Positions 34,888 through 45,292 of a stretch of DNA of 64,000 nucleotides are shown piece after piece (position 1 is the stretch's first letter; each line of letters begins with the position of its first letter). Position numbers and translations under genes: made by a program. Where the stretch lies: the NCBI GenBank assembly GCA_038503035.1, contig JAVSML010024323.1, positions 392,900 to 456,899 of the forward strand. The letters run 5' to 3'. Below the pieces are notes generated by a model, which had not been told where the DNA came from, made no database searches, and saw only the letters and a list, made by a program, of their open reading frames with translations. This stretch comes from Crocodylus rhombifer. Lineage: Eukaryota > Chordata > Crocodylia > Crocodylidae.

Positions 34888-35262
34888 TTTGAATGTACAA
34901 ACCACTTTTCAGAGCTGAGCCTATGAACTGCACTTCATCAGCCTCCTAGGTAGTAGGTACAGAAACTCATGGATTCGATATGCACAGTGGAGTTCTGGCA
35001 CACTGACCTGCCAGACATCTGACACCCCAGGCACCTCTGCACTTTTACCTGCATTGCTACATCCCCCTTTCCCCACTATCCCTCACCCCAGCCTGTCTCT
35101 TCCCCCCCCCGATGCCTCCATTTCCATTTTCACTGACTGGCTTTCTTGCCTGCATTGTGGGCCAGACCAGCCTCTGACTTCTTTACTAGTCCTTCTATCC
35201 AGGAACAACTTCAGGTACTTCCTCAGCCTGACAAAGGGGTTTTCAACCCTAAAGCTTCCAAA
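34888..35262 (+). mobile_element. Penelope-like element 3' end, copy 4 (right arm of inverted pair)
   Basis: Plus orientation. It begins in the coding end ('tgtacaaaccacttttcag', 'gagcctatgaactgcactt', 'catcagcctcctagg'), which aligns with the reverse complement of 1740-1810. It then gives the 3' untranslated part ('ttcaggtacttcctcagcct', 'gacaaaggggttttcaaccc'). 35040-35262 is the near reverse complement of 34476-34690, so copies 3 and 4 form a head-to-head inverted pair. Like its partner, it lacks the terminal tail. Confidence 0.65.
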
Positions 35263-35399
35263 GATACATTTTTTAAATACTCCTTTTTTCCATAATATAC
35301 ATATAGATATACGAACATAAGATAAACCATCATACACCATGAGTAACATCATATGTCCAACACAACACAACATCTTTACTTCTTGCTGTCAATTCCTTT

Positions 35400-36240
35400 A
35401 TAAAAATAAAGGCTCTGTGACAGTTCCATTTGGGTACCTTTGATGTTGCTGCTGCTGGTGTTGAGCCAGCTAAGTTATTTTACCTGTTGTCACATAAAGT
35501 GGTGGACCGGGCGTGAGGCTGTAGGGGAGAAGAAGACCTCACTAGGGCACATTGCTATGTTGTGCAGAGGCCCCAGCACCAGGAAGGGTGCACCTTAACA
35601 CACACACAGTGTCACCCACCCACATCACAAGTTTTGCTTGTCAGCAGCTTGAGGTGCAGGGCCCCGGACAACAGACTCCCCCAGCGAGACACACCAAGAA
35701 GGGTAGAGAGAGCCCAGAGAAAGGACAGAACCAGGGAGCACAGAGAAGGGGTTGAGCTTGGGGCCAGAGGGCTCAGAGCCCAAGAAGGGCAGAGAGAGCC
35801 CAGAGAGGGGTGAGTTTGGGACCAGGGAGCCTGAAGCCTGGGTGGGGCATAAATTACAAACCCACAGGGCAAGATAAGGGGCTAGAGCCCAGAAGCCAGG
35901 CCTGGGACAGTGAGCTTTGGCTAAGGGACCAGCTAGGGTAGAGGGGCAGAAGCTGTGAAGGCTGAATCCCCAACAAGGGAGCAGAAGCCTGAGGTGGCTT
36001 GGTGGCTTTGGGGCAAGTCTCTCACTGGAGTGATGATGCAAAATACCTGCAAGGCATGCACATGCCTGTAGGGGAGGATTGGAGGCCATACCCCCTAAGG
36101 CATTGGGTGCCTCAAGGCACAAATGGGCCAGGAGGACCCAACTACTAACAGAACAATTCTGGGCTAGTCTGGGAAGGGAACCGCTGGTGAAGGAAAGTAG
36201 TGGGTTCTAGGACCCTTAGGCAGCTTCCTTTTTATAATTT
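35400..36240 (+). mobile_element. LTR-retrotransposon leader-like GC-rich block
   Basis: A purine-rich GC-rich block that opens with 'gtggtggaccgggcgtgagg', a possible primer-binding or leader start. It contains a tandem duplication (35696 and 35782) and G/A-rich repeats such as 'cagagagagcccagagag'. The composition resembles the untranslated leader of reptilian Ty3/gypsy elements. No gag, pol or definite LTR edge is visible, so the class is an inference. Confidence 0.35.
35696..35830. repeat. Imperfect tandem duplication, period 86 bp
   Basis: 'aagaagggtagagagagccc' at 35696 and 'aagaagggcagagagagccc' at 35782 start two related units. Each continues 'agagar...accagggagc', with small indels. 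Confidence 0.65.
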
Positions 36241-36964
36241 AATAATTCCACTGAGGAGTAGCAGACAAGAGCGGAAGGGAAAGTACCCAGATTCAGCATG
36301 AGTCAGTAGCTGCTTGGCCACCAGGGGGGCAGCTCAGTTACTCCTGGGGCGCAGCTCTGCTACAATGGGAAATACCCTAGAGATAAGTGGTATTTCCAGA
36401 CAGTTCCAGTTCCTAGCTTCCCTCCTGGCTTGTGGCAAAGTGACTAGGTTTAGACAGACTATGTTTATAGTCTTGTCTGAAGAAAAGCCCACAAGATTCT
36501 ACTGTAATTGGAGAGTAAGTTTATACAATTATTGGGCTGCTAAAGGTGGCAACCTTTGCTCCCTGTTATCTTAACACACTTATACACACACATAAACTTT
36601 CTGTGGAGAAACAAAGCAATAGAGAAATGAAACCTGTGACTTTCAGAATCTAGCAACCAATCTAGCAGCCATTCTGAACCACAGCATACATGCAGAACTC
36701 ATGTTTTTCCTGGGTTCTATTTGCTCTCTTTATAATACCTGTGATTTAATATAAGCTCTTTAACCTTACAACCAAACTTCTATTTCTGTTTAATCTTACA
36801 CTGGAGCTAGAAACTGCAGTGATTTGGATCATGATTTTAATAGTTTAAACATTATGAGTAAGGCCTGGCTCAAACTGACATTTGGCATTTTTCTGAAAAT
36901 CACAAAATTTAAGGACTTTTACAAAAAATACTACTTGCAATGAAACACCACAATATCACCAATT
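36241..36964. other. Non-coding DNA, nothing firm
   Basis: 36314-36430 carries promoter- or LTR-like wording ('agataagtggtatttccag'), which may extend the preceding LTR-like block. No gene was recognised. Confidence 0.45.
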
Positions 36965-37260
36965 GCTGGAGAGCTCCCCAGCAAGCAGCCATATTGTTGC
37001 AAAAATGCTGCGGTTCGTTTCTCGGGAGGCGAAGAACTCTCAGACACACACTATTAGCAACTCAAAAGGTATATTTGCAAATAGGGTCAGAGTGAAGACA
37101 AAAGACCACACTCTGCCTCTGAGGAAAACTCTCAGCTGGGTTTTATCCCTTCCCTCCTGGGCACATGTGCAGAAGCAGGAACTCTTACAACTCATTTCCA
37201 GTTCATACAAACATATATGAAATGACGTCACGTCATCCGTCGCATGTGCGTTATAATTAA
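36965..37260 (-). mobile_element. Possible solo LTR, minus orientation
   Basis: On the minus strand there is a TGACGTCA cyclic-AMP-type site inside 'tgacgtgacgtcattt' (37222-37237). About 75 bases further on is a TATA-like 'gggataaaaccc' (37139-37150). A segment ending near 'ccgagaaacgaaccgcagc' and 'ggagagctctcc' follows. Enhancer, TATA and R/U5-like spacing in that order is what a retroviral-type LTR looks like. No flanking internal region or TG...CA ends were fixed, so this remains tentative. Confidence 0.3.
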
Positions 37261-37641
37261 CTACTTAAGTATGCAGGGTGGATAAGCATATATGCATTAG
37301 CTAATTACGCATGTTTAGAAAGCTCTCCAGGTTACCAAAAGTTCAAACCCCTCTCTTTCCCAAGGACACAGCCAATTAAATCACAGCCTTTGTAGTTTAC
37401 AAGAGTAGAGGCAGAGGAGTTTGAAGGTATGTGTGATTTAGTGTTACAAAGAGATAGTAAATTAGCGAGATGTCCTTGGTGGTGTTGCTGCTTATCAGGT
37501 ACGAGATACAAACTGTGCAGTTCTAACAACACTCTATTCACTATACATTTTTAATAATATTTCTAACAATATCATGGCATTTCATTGCAACAAGATGGCT
37601 GTTGCAGGCTGAGGAAAGCATTCCACAGCCAGGAAAAAAAA

Positions 37642-38041
37642 NNNNNNNNNNNNNNNNNNNNNNNNNNNNNNNNNNNNNNNNNNNNNNNNNNNNNNNNNNN
37701 NNNNNNNNNNNNNNNNNNNNNNNNNNNNNNNNNNNNNNNNNNNNNNNNNNNNNNNNNNNNNNNNNNNNNNNNNNNNNNNNNNNNNNNNNNNNNNNNNNNN
37801 NNNNNNNNNNNNNNNNNNNNNNNNNNNNNNNNNNNNNNNNNNNNNNNNNNNNNNNNNNNNNNNNNNNNNNNNNNNNNNNNNNNNNNNNNNNNNNNNNNNN
37901 NNNNNNNNNNNNNNNNNNNNNNNNNNNNNNNNNNNNNNNNNNNNNNNNNNNNNNNNNNNNNNNNNNNNNNNNNNNNNNNNNNNNNNNNNNNNNNNNNNNN
38001 NNNNNNNNNNNNNNNNNNNNNNNNNNNNNNNNNNNNNNNNN
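37642..38041. other. Assembly gap, 400 N
   Basis: Exactly 400 unknown bases, flanked by an A-run on the left and a G-run on the right. The apparent open frames across it are artefacts. Confidence 1.
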
Positions 38042-38305
38042 GGGGGCTGCAGGTCAGGAGTGAGGGACATGGAGGGGGCAGGGTACTGTTTTTTGGAAGT
38101 GAGGTGCACTGGTAGGTCTGGAGTCAGTGGATCGGGAGTGTGGCAGCAGCAGAGCTGGGGTGGGGCTGTGGCTTGTCAGTGAGGGGCAACTGAAGCAGGG
38201 ACAGAGGGCACTGGCATGTCACTGCCTTGACACCATCATATTCCCCCTGCTCAGCTCTCCACCCCCAGCATCCTCATTTATGGACCTGGAAATATGGTAA
38301 CCCTA
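38042..38305. mobile_element. Right end of a probable DNA transposon
   Basis: GC-rich repetitive interior ('gggggctgcaggtcaggag') ending 'ggaaatatggtaaccctag' at 38305. The reverse complement of that end, CTAGGGTTACCATATTTCC, is the style of terminal repeat seen in a common vertebrate DNA-transposon group. The left end would lie in or beyond the gap. Confidence 0.4.
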
Positions 38306-38703
38306 GCTGCTATCTGGGGAATGTTTTCTCCAGCCTGCAGCAGCCATCAGCAAACAGGAGCAATGAGGAAGAGGGAGGTGCCATGATCTGGATTCAAAAA
38401 TGGTGACTCAGTGGGAGGCTTGCCATCAACTTCAGTAAAATTTGGAAAGCTCCTATATGACACACTTTTGTTTTAAAGTACTTAAAATTGCACATAAATG
38501 CCAAAAGGCTTTAGTGAAAGGGCCTAGCAGCCTGACTCCCATTCATTTATTAGGAGTGAAACATTTTGTCTAAATCTGAGTAGGTGCCTTCAGACATCTA
38601 AAAAACAAAAAATATGAGAATAACTTTGCAGGATCATAAAAACAGCAAACAAGGTTTTGAAGAACTATTCTCTTTAGTGCTCCTATAGGAAATGTTCAAT
38701 TGT
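38306..38703. other. Non-coding DNA, nothing recognised
   Basis: Short spacer between the transposon end and the CR1 pair, with no frame or repeat of note. Confidence 0.55.
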
Positions 38704-39235
38704 AACAGATTCACAGAAGTTTAGGGCTGGAAGGGACATCGTGACATCATCAGGCCCAGCCCCCCTGCTCTAGGCAAGAAAGACTGCCAGGGTCAAATAA
38801 CCCAAGCAAGGGATGCATCCCATCTCCTTTTAAAAATATCCAGGGTAGGTCCCTGCCCCACACGCACTGGGAGTCTATTCCAGAGTCTGGTCACACGAAC
38901 CGTGAAGAAGTTTTTCCTTGTATCCAGTCTGAAGCCTTCTAGGAGGTCATGACTGATGCTCCTGGTTTTCCCCTGGGGCACTTTGGTGACTAATTGTTCG
39001 CCTAACCCCTGATGCTCTCCCCTGATATATTTGTAAACTGCCACCAAATCCCCCTGAAGTCTTCTCTTTTCTAGGCTGAACAGTCAGGTTTTCCTTGTAT
39101 GGCTTGCTCTTCAGGCTTCTAATTATATGAGTGTCTCTTCTCTGGACTCTCTCAAGCTTCTCCACATCTTTCTTGAAGTGTGGCATCCAGAACTGGACAC
39201 AGTACTCCAGCTGTGGCCTCAGCAAAGCTGACATG
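38704..39235 (-). mobile_element. CR1 LINE copy G, 5'-truncated
   Basis: The plus-strand text begins at the 3' end ('tttagggctggaagggacat') and proceeds through the ORF2 C terminus (minus-strand FRLDTRKNFFTVRVTRLWNR and FKRRWDASLAWVI) to the LEYCVQFWMP block. It breaks off at 'gcaaagctgacatgg'. There is a frameshift near 39075. The next base belongs to copy H in the opposite orientation. Confidence 0.85.
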
Positions 39236-39845
39236 GTCAGTAGGACTAACTGCACCTTGTTGTGCATCTACAGATGCATCACAAGCAGGGCGAAGGAGGT
39301 GATCCTCCCCCTCTATGTGACACTGGTCAGGCCACAGTTGGAGTATTGTGTCCAGTTCTGGGTGCCACACTTCAGGAGGGATGTGGCCAGCATTGAGAGG
39401 GTCCAAAGGAGGGCCACTCGCATGATCCGGGGACAGCAGCCTCCCTATGAGGAGAGGCTATGGGACCTTAACCTGGTCAGCCTTCAAAAGAGAAGGCTGA
39501 GTGGGGACCTGGTGGCCATCTATAAACATACCAGAGGGGACCAGCAGGGCTTGGGAGAGACCTTGTTCCCCCAGGTGCCTCTGAGAGTAACAAGGAATAA
39601 CAGCCATAAGTTGTTAGAGAGCAGGTTCAGACTAGACATTAGAAGGCGGCTAGAATCTGGAACCAACTTCCAAGAGAAGTGGTGCTGGCTCCTACCCTGG
39701 GGGTCTTTAAGAGGAGGCTTGATGATTACCTAGCTGAGGTCATTTGAGCCCAGTTTTCTCTCCTGGGAGGACCCCCAGGGCAGGGGGTCAGACTAGAAGA
39801 TCTGCAAGGTCCCTTCTGATCCTACATCTATGAATCTATGAATGG
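39236..39845 (+). mobile_element. CR1 LINE copy H, 5'-truncated, head-to-head with copy G
   Basis: The plus strand encodes NCTLLCIYRCITSRAKEVIL, the LEYCVQFWVP block, RRATRMIRGQQPP, and RRLSGDLVAIYKHTRGD. A lesion near 39645 removes part of the 'RLDIRRR..' block, and the 3' end ('agactagaagatctgcaag') and (ATCTATGA)n tail run to 39845. It differs from copy G in the shared ORF2 blocks, so they are not two halves of one recently inverted element. An open frame of 200 codons spans the G/H junction by chance. Confidence 0.85.
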
Positions 39846-39868
39846 AGTGAAAGAATAATTTCCTGGCT

Positions 39869-40730
39869 AGGGACAGACATTACACATAAACTGGTTTAAG
39901 TGATCAGAAACTGGCTTAACCCTGTAACAGAACAGATTTTTAGTGCACATGAACAGTTTGAAAATGGCTAAAACTGGTTTGAGATAAATCTGGTTGAATG
40001 TAGTATCAGACTTAACTGATTTGGCTCAAGCCAGACCCCTTGCTAGTTTAAGTTAAATCAGACTACCCCAGCATCCCAGCATGCTCTCTGGGCTGGGCGG
40101 GGCTCTCTGCTCCACAGCAGGGTTTGTTCCTCCTCTCTGCTCCTTGGCTGCAGTTTGGCAGATACTTGCAGGCACAGCAGCATCTGCCTGGCATCTCCCT
40201 AATAATAATTAAGCAGGAATTATTCTGCACTCCCCTCTGCCTTACACAGACACCTCAGCATTAGCTAGCAGACTAAATGCTGGCTACAGTCTGTGGTGTG
40301 CAAGACAAGAAAAGCAGACAGGCTTTTTGGAGCTAATCAACAGGTAGCTAGTAATGTCCTTCCTTGGAAAAGCTGTTTAAGAAGAGTTTGAACCAATGGA
40401 GAAAGGCTTTGTTTTCTTAATGAGTTGATAAACACTGAGTTAGGTGTGATAAACATTCTCTGCTGGGCTGGTCAGGAGTGATGGGGGGAACCCTCCCTAA
40501 TCAGAGTGTCCTGCTGGGCCTAGCTACACCCCCCTCAACTCAGCTCTGTTAAAGTGAAGAGAGGGCTGCTCTAGCCCCCCAGCTCTTAGCCTGAGCCACT
40601 GCAGGCAGGTGACTGAATTTTCTTAGTCCAGAAAGAATGTCAGATTACAAACTGGTTCAGCCTAGGCAGGTTAGACTAACCTGCAAAGACTGAATCAATT
40701 CAGGTTCAGGCTTTTTAAATGTTTGCCCCT
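39869..40730. mobile_element. TIR DNA transposon family X, copy 2 (about 0.86 kb)
   Basis: The left end AGGGACAGACATTACACATA and the right end, whose reverse complement is AGGGGCAAACATTTAAAAA, are imperfect inverted repeats. Internal landmarks shared with copy 1 include 'gtagtatcagactta', 'aactggttt' repeats and a 'gacagacatta' start. The centre is GC-rich and non-coding. No convincing target duplication was seen. Confidence 0.5.
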
Positions 40731-40742
40731 ACCACCTTATTT

Positions 40743-40880
40743 TTGCTTGAGATGCATCAGTTGATGCACGCTAGCGGACTGTTTGCTGTGCTAACTGTAG
40801 CATCGCATGGGTGGTTAATATTCATTTTTTGGTCAATTATGACCCCCAGGTCCTTTTCAGACATGGTGTATTTTGGCCCC
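40743..40880 (-). mobile_element. CR1 LINE internal fragment
   Basis: The plus-strand text 'gagatgcatcagttgatgca', 'gctgtgctaactgtagcatc' and 'atgacccccaggtccttttc' is the reverse of the CR1 ORF2 passage running from EKDLGVIIDH to IHRCI. It is about 140 bases, with both ends lost. Confidence 0.7.
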
Positions 40881-41720
40881 TACCAAAAACATGATGGCTT
40901 TTAACTGGTTACCTAGGAAATTGTTTGTGATTTAAAAACCAGAAGCTCCAAAATTCATCTCTACTTTTTCTTTAAATACTAATGTTGCAATCAGGCTAGG
41001 AAAGGAAAGCAAAAGAAAGGAAAGAACAGCCAAATCTATGGAATTTTTTTCAATTAAAAAAATAATTTATGTCATTTTTCCAAGCAGATAGTCAAAAATA
41101 ATATATTTTGAGTATTACTTAAAGATAGCATTAAATCACAAATTAAATTGGCCTGAGAAAAGCTCAGCTACTAAGATTAAAATCTATGTTCAAGAAAAAG
41201 CAGCTGCTGTCTCTGGACGCCCAAAGGGATCTTGGAAGGGAACTGGGAATGAGCTGGATGGCACAAAACCATTAATAAAACTTCACATGTAATAACATTT
41301 TCATAGTTAAGTTGGGGATCTTTGGTAACTGGAACCTTGCTGCTAAGCCTTGGATAGAGTTAACATAACACTTCCCATATCTATCTACAATAACCAGATT
41401 AAGTACTTGCTAACATCCCTCAGGAATCATGTGGCTGAGGCAGATATTGAATCCAAATCTCCCAAGTCCTTGTCCAGAATCTTATCCTATAAAGACCAAT
41501 CCATATGCTGACATCAGTAGATTTTAGCTTAGGATCTGAATGAAATTACCAGGTTAAGTAAGCCACATCAATAAGAGATAATCAGAGGCTCCTTAAAAAG
41601 CGTTAGAAGAGACATTTTCTTTTATTCATTTTTGCTGAGTGATATTTATCAAAAACAAGCATACCTTATTGGCTTATAGGTGCCATAACAGCAGCATGTC
41701 CTAGCAACAAAGCACAACCT
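40881..41720. other. Non-coding AT-rich DNA, nothing recognised
   Basis: No frame, repeat end or regulatory site could be supported. Confidence 0.55.
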
Positions 41721-42996
41721 AATAGTTTCATAGTTTCATAGTTTCATAGTAGCTAGAGTCGGAAGGGACCTAGGTAGATCATCTAGTCCGACCCCCTGCC
41801 TTAGCAGGAAAGAGCACCGGGGTCAGATGACCCCGGCAAGGTGCTCATCTAACTTCCTTTTAAAAATCCCCAGGCTAGGAGCCTGCACCACTTCCCCTGG
41901 AAGCTGGTTCCAGGCCCTAGCCGCCCTGACTGTGAAGTAGCGCCTCCTAATATCTAATCTAAACTTACCCTCCGCCAGTTTGTGACCGTTATTCCTGGTC
42001 ACTCCTGGCAGCGCACGGGGGAACAGGGACTCCCTCAATACCTGCTGATCCCCCCTGACCAGTTTGTAGCAGGCCACAAGGTCCCCCCTTAACCTTCTCT
42101 TGTGGAGGCTAAACAGGTTCAGGTCCCGTAGCCTCTCCTCATAAGGCCTGCCCTGCTTACCCCTGATCATACGAGTGGCCCTCCTCTGAACTCTTTCCAT
42201 ATTGTCCACGTCCCTCTTGAAGTGTGGCGCCCAGAACTGGACACAGTACTCCAGCTGCGGCCTGACCAGTGCCGCATAGAGGGGGAGGATCACCTCCCTG
42301 GACCTGCTCGAGATGCATCTGTGGATGCATGACAGGGTACGATTGGCCTTCTTGACTGCCTCCCCACACTGCCGGCCCATGTTCATCGTGGAGTCAATGA
42401 CGACTCCAAGATCCTTTTCCGTCTCCGTGCTGGCAAGAGGGGAGTTCCCCAACCTGTAAGTGTGGTGCCGGTTCTTCCTCCCCATGTGCAACACCTTGCA
42501 CTTATCAGTGTTAAACCCCATCCTATTCTCATCCGCCCACCATTGCAACCTGTCAAGGTCAGCTTGTAGCCTATTGCACCCTTCTAGTGTGCCCACATCC
42601 CCCCACATCTTAGTGTCATCAGCAAACTTGAACAGGGTGCTTTCTACCCCCTCATCCAAGTCACTGATGAAGATGTTGAACAGTGCGGGCCCGAGGACCG
42701 AGCCCTGCGGAACCCCACTGCCCACGTCCTTCCAGGTCGAGAAGAACCCATCCACTACCACCCTCTGGGTGCGGCCCTCCAACCAGTTGGCGACCCATTT
42801 GACCGTGTGGGCATCGACACCACAGTCTCCCAGCTTTTTGATGAGGACAGGGTGAGAGACAGCGTCGAAAGCCTTCCGGAAGTCCAAAAAGACTACATCC
42901 ACAGCAACCCCTGCGTCTAATGATTTGGTGACCTGATCGTAAAAGGCCACCAGGTTGGTCTGACAAGACCTGCCACTGATGAACCCATGTTGCTAA
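41721..42996 (-). mobile_element. CR1 LINE copy J, young, 5'-truncated in the RT domain
   Basis: The plus-strand text starts with the terminal repeat (atagtttc)n at 41721-41750, then 'gtcggaagggacctaggtag', a full 3' untranslated end, and the RT coding half to about 42996 ('aacccatgttgcta'). The coding part has no stop or shift. High GC, intact frame and a crisp tail make it the freshest insertion in the window. The frame lacks ORF1, endonuclease and the RT N terminus, so the copy itself cannot move. Confidence 0.92.
41823..42950 (-). CDS. CR1 ORF2 reverse transcriptase, C-terminal 375 codons, uninterrupted
   Basis: A single open frame on the minus strand runs from the truncation point to a stop at 41823. 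The first shown residue (42948-42950) is a GTG inside the RT, not a real start. In order there are VVFLDFRKAFDAVSH (motif A, with the catalytic Asp), GSGVPQGSVLGPALFN (motif B), KFADDTKMWG (motif C, both Asp present), FNTDKCKVLHMGRKN, EKDLGVVIDSTMNMG, then LPLYAALVRPQLEYCVQFWA. The end is FRLDIRRRYFTVRAARAWN and FKRKLDEHLAGVI. In full CR1 this protein copies the element's RNA onto nicked target DNA. Here it is a fragment with no promoter or translation start, so expression would need read-through. Confidence 0.85.
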   Translation of the reverse strand: MAFYDQVTKSLDAGVAVDVVFLDFRKAFDAVSHPVLIKKLGDCGVDAHTVKWVANWLEGRTQRVVVDGFFSTWKDVGSGVPQGSVLGPALFNIFISDLDEGVESTLFKFADDTKMWGDVGTLEGCNRLQADLDRLQWWADENRMGFNTDKCKVLHMGRKNRHHTYRLGNSPLASTETEKDLGVVIDSTMNMGRQCGEAVKKANRTLSCIHRCISSRSREVILPLYAALVRPQLEYCVQFWAPHFKRDVDNMERVQRRATRMIRGKQGRPYEERLRDLNLFSLHKRRLRGDLVACYKLVRGDQQVLRESLFPRALPGVTRNNGHKLAEGKFRLDIRRRYFTVRAARAWNQLPGEVVQAPSLGIFKRKLDEHLAGVI

Positions 42997-44085
42997 TGCG
43001 AGTTCAAAGGCATGTTGCAGACCAGGAAATTCACTAGCAATCAGGTTCTGGACTCAGCCCCAAGACTCTGTCTTAAAACCTTGTTCTCTGTAAAAGAGTG
43101 GGTATTGGGGACAAGTCTGAATTAGTCTCACTGGCAAACTTCAGGTTTTAAAGCATGTCAATGGTCTCAGATAGCTAGAAAATGCTAAACCCTGTCCTCC
43201 CCAAGATCACCTGCTGCAGGGGTATTAGAATATCCTTATGACAGACATACTAAATTATCAATCAGTATTATTACAAGGAATTTGTGTCCCCATTTTGCTA
43301 CTCTGAGATAATGGGAAAATGTTAAACTAACCGAATAAATAGATAAATACATAAAACTAAATTCAAATGAGATTTAAACTCTCTAACAAGGAAATTGAAA
43401 TGTGAGCTTTTTAATGTTGAAGAATGCCCTCTGGATTTTCCACAAGGACCTCTTTAAAGTGCAATTAATAAAATATGTAATTATGTTCTTAATCTATGTT
43501 TAATTAATATTTTCCTTTTTTTTTTCCAAGGGTTGTATAACTCAGCTGTAAGAATATTGCTTTTGGATGGTGTTTGACATAAGGATCTCAAAATGGTAGC
43601 CTTTTTTTTCCTTTCACAAATATTATATTTTTGTAGGGTTTGTTTTGTTGTGTTCTGGGGTTTTTTTTAACCATGATGAATAAAAAAACCATTAACTTAT
43701 TCTGTAACTCAAAAAAAATCTTCTTTAAAAAACAAACAAACCCGGATGTGATCCTGTTGCTATTGTACTGGTGTGACAACCTCCTTGGGGTATTTGCATG
43801 CCACCATTGGTATGCCAGGTTGGACTGTATCTCATCTGCATATCTTACATTGGTATGCATGGATGAGGAAGTGAAAAACTATTTTGTGCTTGTTTTGACT
43901 ATGAATAATTTGTTTCATCTGCTTTTAACATTTTGAAAATAAAAGGTCAGGGAAGTCAGATTTGTATACGTTGGCCCTGCCTTCTAAAACTGTACAGTTC
44001 ATAAGGAGACTGATGTTGTAAGAGAAAGTTGAATAAATGTAGCTGAAGGGTCAGTGCTCACCATGACCTGTTCAGAAGTCTAAGG
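42997..44085. other. Non-coding AT-rich DNA, nothing recognised
   Basis: The T-rich frame at 43640-43936 and its complement are low-complexity. No family was recognised. Confidence 0.55.
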
Positions 44086-44272
44086 CAGTGGTTTTCAACC
44101 TTTTTTTTCATTTTCAGACCCCCTAAAAAATTCTGAAGCGAGGTGCAGACCCCTATAAATTGTAAGCGTGAGTATTCACCGACTTTTGATTGATCACAGT
44201 CATCTTTCACAGACCCTTAGACATAGCCTTCAGACCTCCAGAAGACCGCAGACCACAAGTTGAAAACCACTG
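44086..44272. mobile_element. hAT MITE, 187 bp
   Basis: Ends CAGTGGTTTTCAAC and GTTGAAAACCACTG are a perfect 14-bp terminal inverted repeat of the widespread 'CAGTGGTTCTCAACC' hAT class. The flanking 8-mers gtctaagg and atctaaag agree at 6 of 8 positions, as expected for an old hAT target duplication. There is no coding capacity; a hAT transposase acting in trans is implied. Confidence 0.85.
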
Positions 44273-44458
44273 ATCTAAAGTGAAGAGACCCCCAGCTCAG
44301 GAATCACAAGAAGAGGGAAGAGGGGCTCCAGATTGGAGTTCTCTTGGGTGGATGGGGGATGGTATTGCATCTCACTATCCAACCATGAAGAGATAAGTGC
44401 TGGTAATGTACCAATCCCTTTAATGGGTTCAATTTTGAATCTGTTCCCCAATTGGTCC

Positions 44459-45292
44459 TAAAGCCTACCTATACACATGGTCCTTGGCATACTAATTAGA
44501 ATGCATCAATTAATTAACTCTGTTCCATGTTCTAGCTGGAACACTGGAACATTGCCACAGTGTCACATGTATTAAGCCCCTGCACATTTAAAAATGGCCA
44601 TAAGGCACTTTAAACCTTGCTGAAAGAGGTTTAGATGAAACATCCTGCAGTCATTTAAAAATGCATAGGGGCTTAAAACATGTGATTTCATAGATTTCAT
44701 AGACATCAGGGCTGGAAGGGACCTCGGGAGATCATCGAGTCCAGCCCCCTGCCCAAAGGGCAGGAAGTCAGCTGGGGTCATAGGATCCCAGCAAGATAAG
44801 CATCCAATTTACTCTTGAAGGTGTTCAATGTAGGTGCTTGAACCACCTTTGCTGGCAGACTGTTCCAGACCTTGGGGGCCCGGACAGTAAAGAAATTCTT
44901 CCTTATGTCCAGCCTGAAGCGGTCTTGCAGGAGTTTGTGACTGTTCGACCTTGTCATCCCTTGGGGCGCTCTGGTGAACAAACGTTCCCCCAGATCCTGG
45001 TGGTCACCCCTGATAAACTTATAGGTGGCCATCAGATCACCCCTGAACCTGCGCTTTTCCAGGCTAAAGAGTCCCATGTCTCTCAGCCTATCATCGTAAG
45101 ATCTGTTTTCCCGACCTCTGATCATGCACGTGGCTCTCCTCTGGACTCTCTCAAGCTTCTCCACATCCTTTTTGAATTGTGGACCCCAAATGGGGAGGTG
45201 TTTTCATTAAAAAGGCTGTCTGGAAGCCATTCTAATTAACACACTCCCCTCTCTCCTTCCCCCCCCACCGACTCACACATGTATAGGCAGCC
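44459..45292. mobile_element. Palindromic MITE family Y-like copy, split by a CR1
   Basis: The left end 'agcctacctatacacatg' (about 44460) and right end 'cacatgtataggcagcc' (about 45275-45292) are inverted repeats of each other. Between them the sequence is interrupted by CR1 copy K (44686-45186). Without the CR1 the element is about 330 bases, close to the 340 of the copy at 62163-62502, and shares 'ctaattag' and 'ttaaaaatg' type words. Membership of the same family is an inference from size, ends and composition. Confidence 0.5.
44686..45186 (-). mobile_element. CR1 LINE copy K, 5'-truncated, nested in a MITE
   Basis: It starts with the terminal repeat (tttcatag)n and 'agggctggaagggacctcgg'. 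The minus strand gives an open 128-codon frame (45164-44778) with RRATCMIRGRENRSYDDRLR, FRLDIRKNFFTVRAPKVWN and LDAYLAGIL, so this part of ORF2 is intact. It is the same subfamily as copy E (30391-33165) and could be of similar age. It ends 5' at a 'ggtccacaattc' site. Confidence 0.88.

Noticed and set aside
36318..36332. CCACCAGGGGGGC, CTCF-like
   Set aside because: One extra G disrupts the core spacing and it lies next to an LTR-like block; weaker than the site at 45781.
37582..38115. 150-176 codon frames
   Set aside because: Made almost entirely of unknown bases across the assembly gap; likewise 53301-54253.
39131..39733. 200-codon plus-strand frame
   Set aside because: It crosses the junction of two opposite CR1 copies. 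Its first part is antisense CR1 and its second part sense CR1; not a gene.
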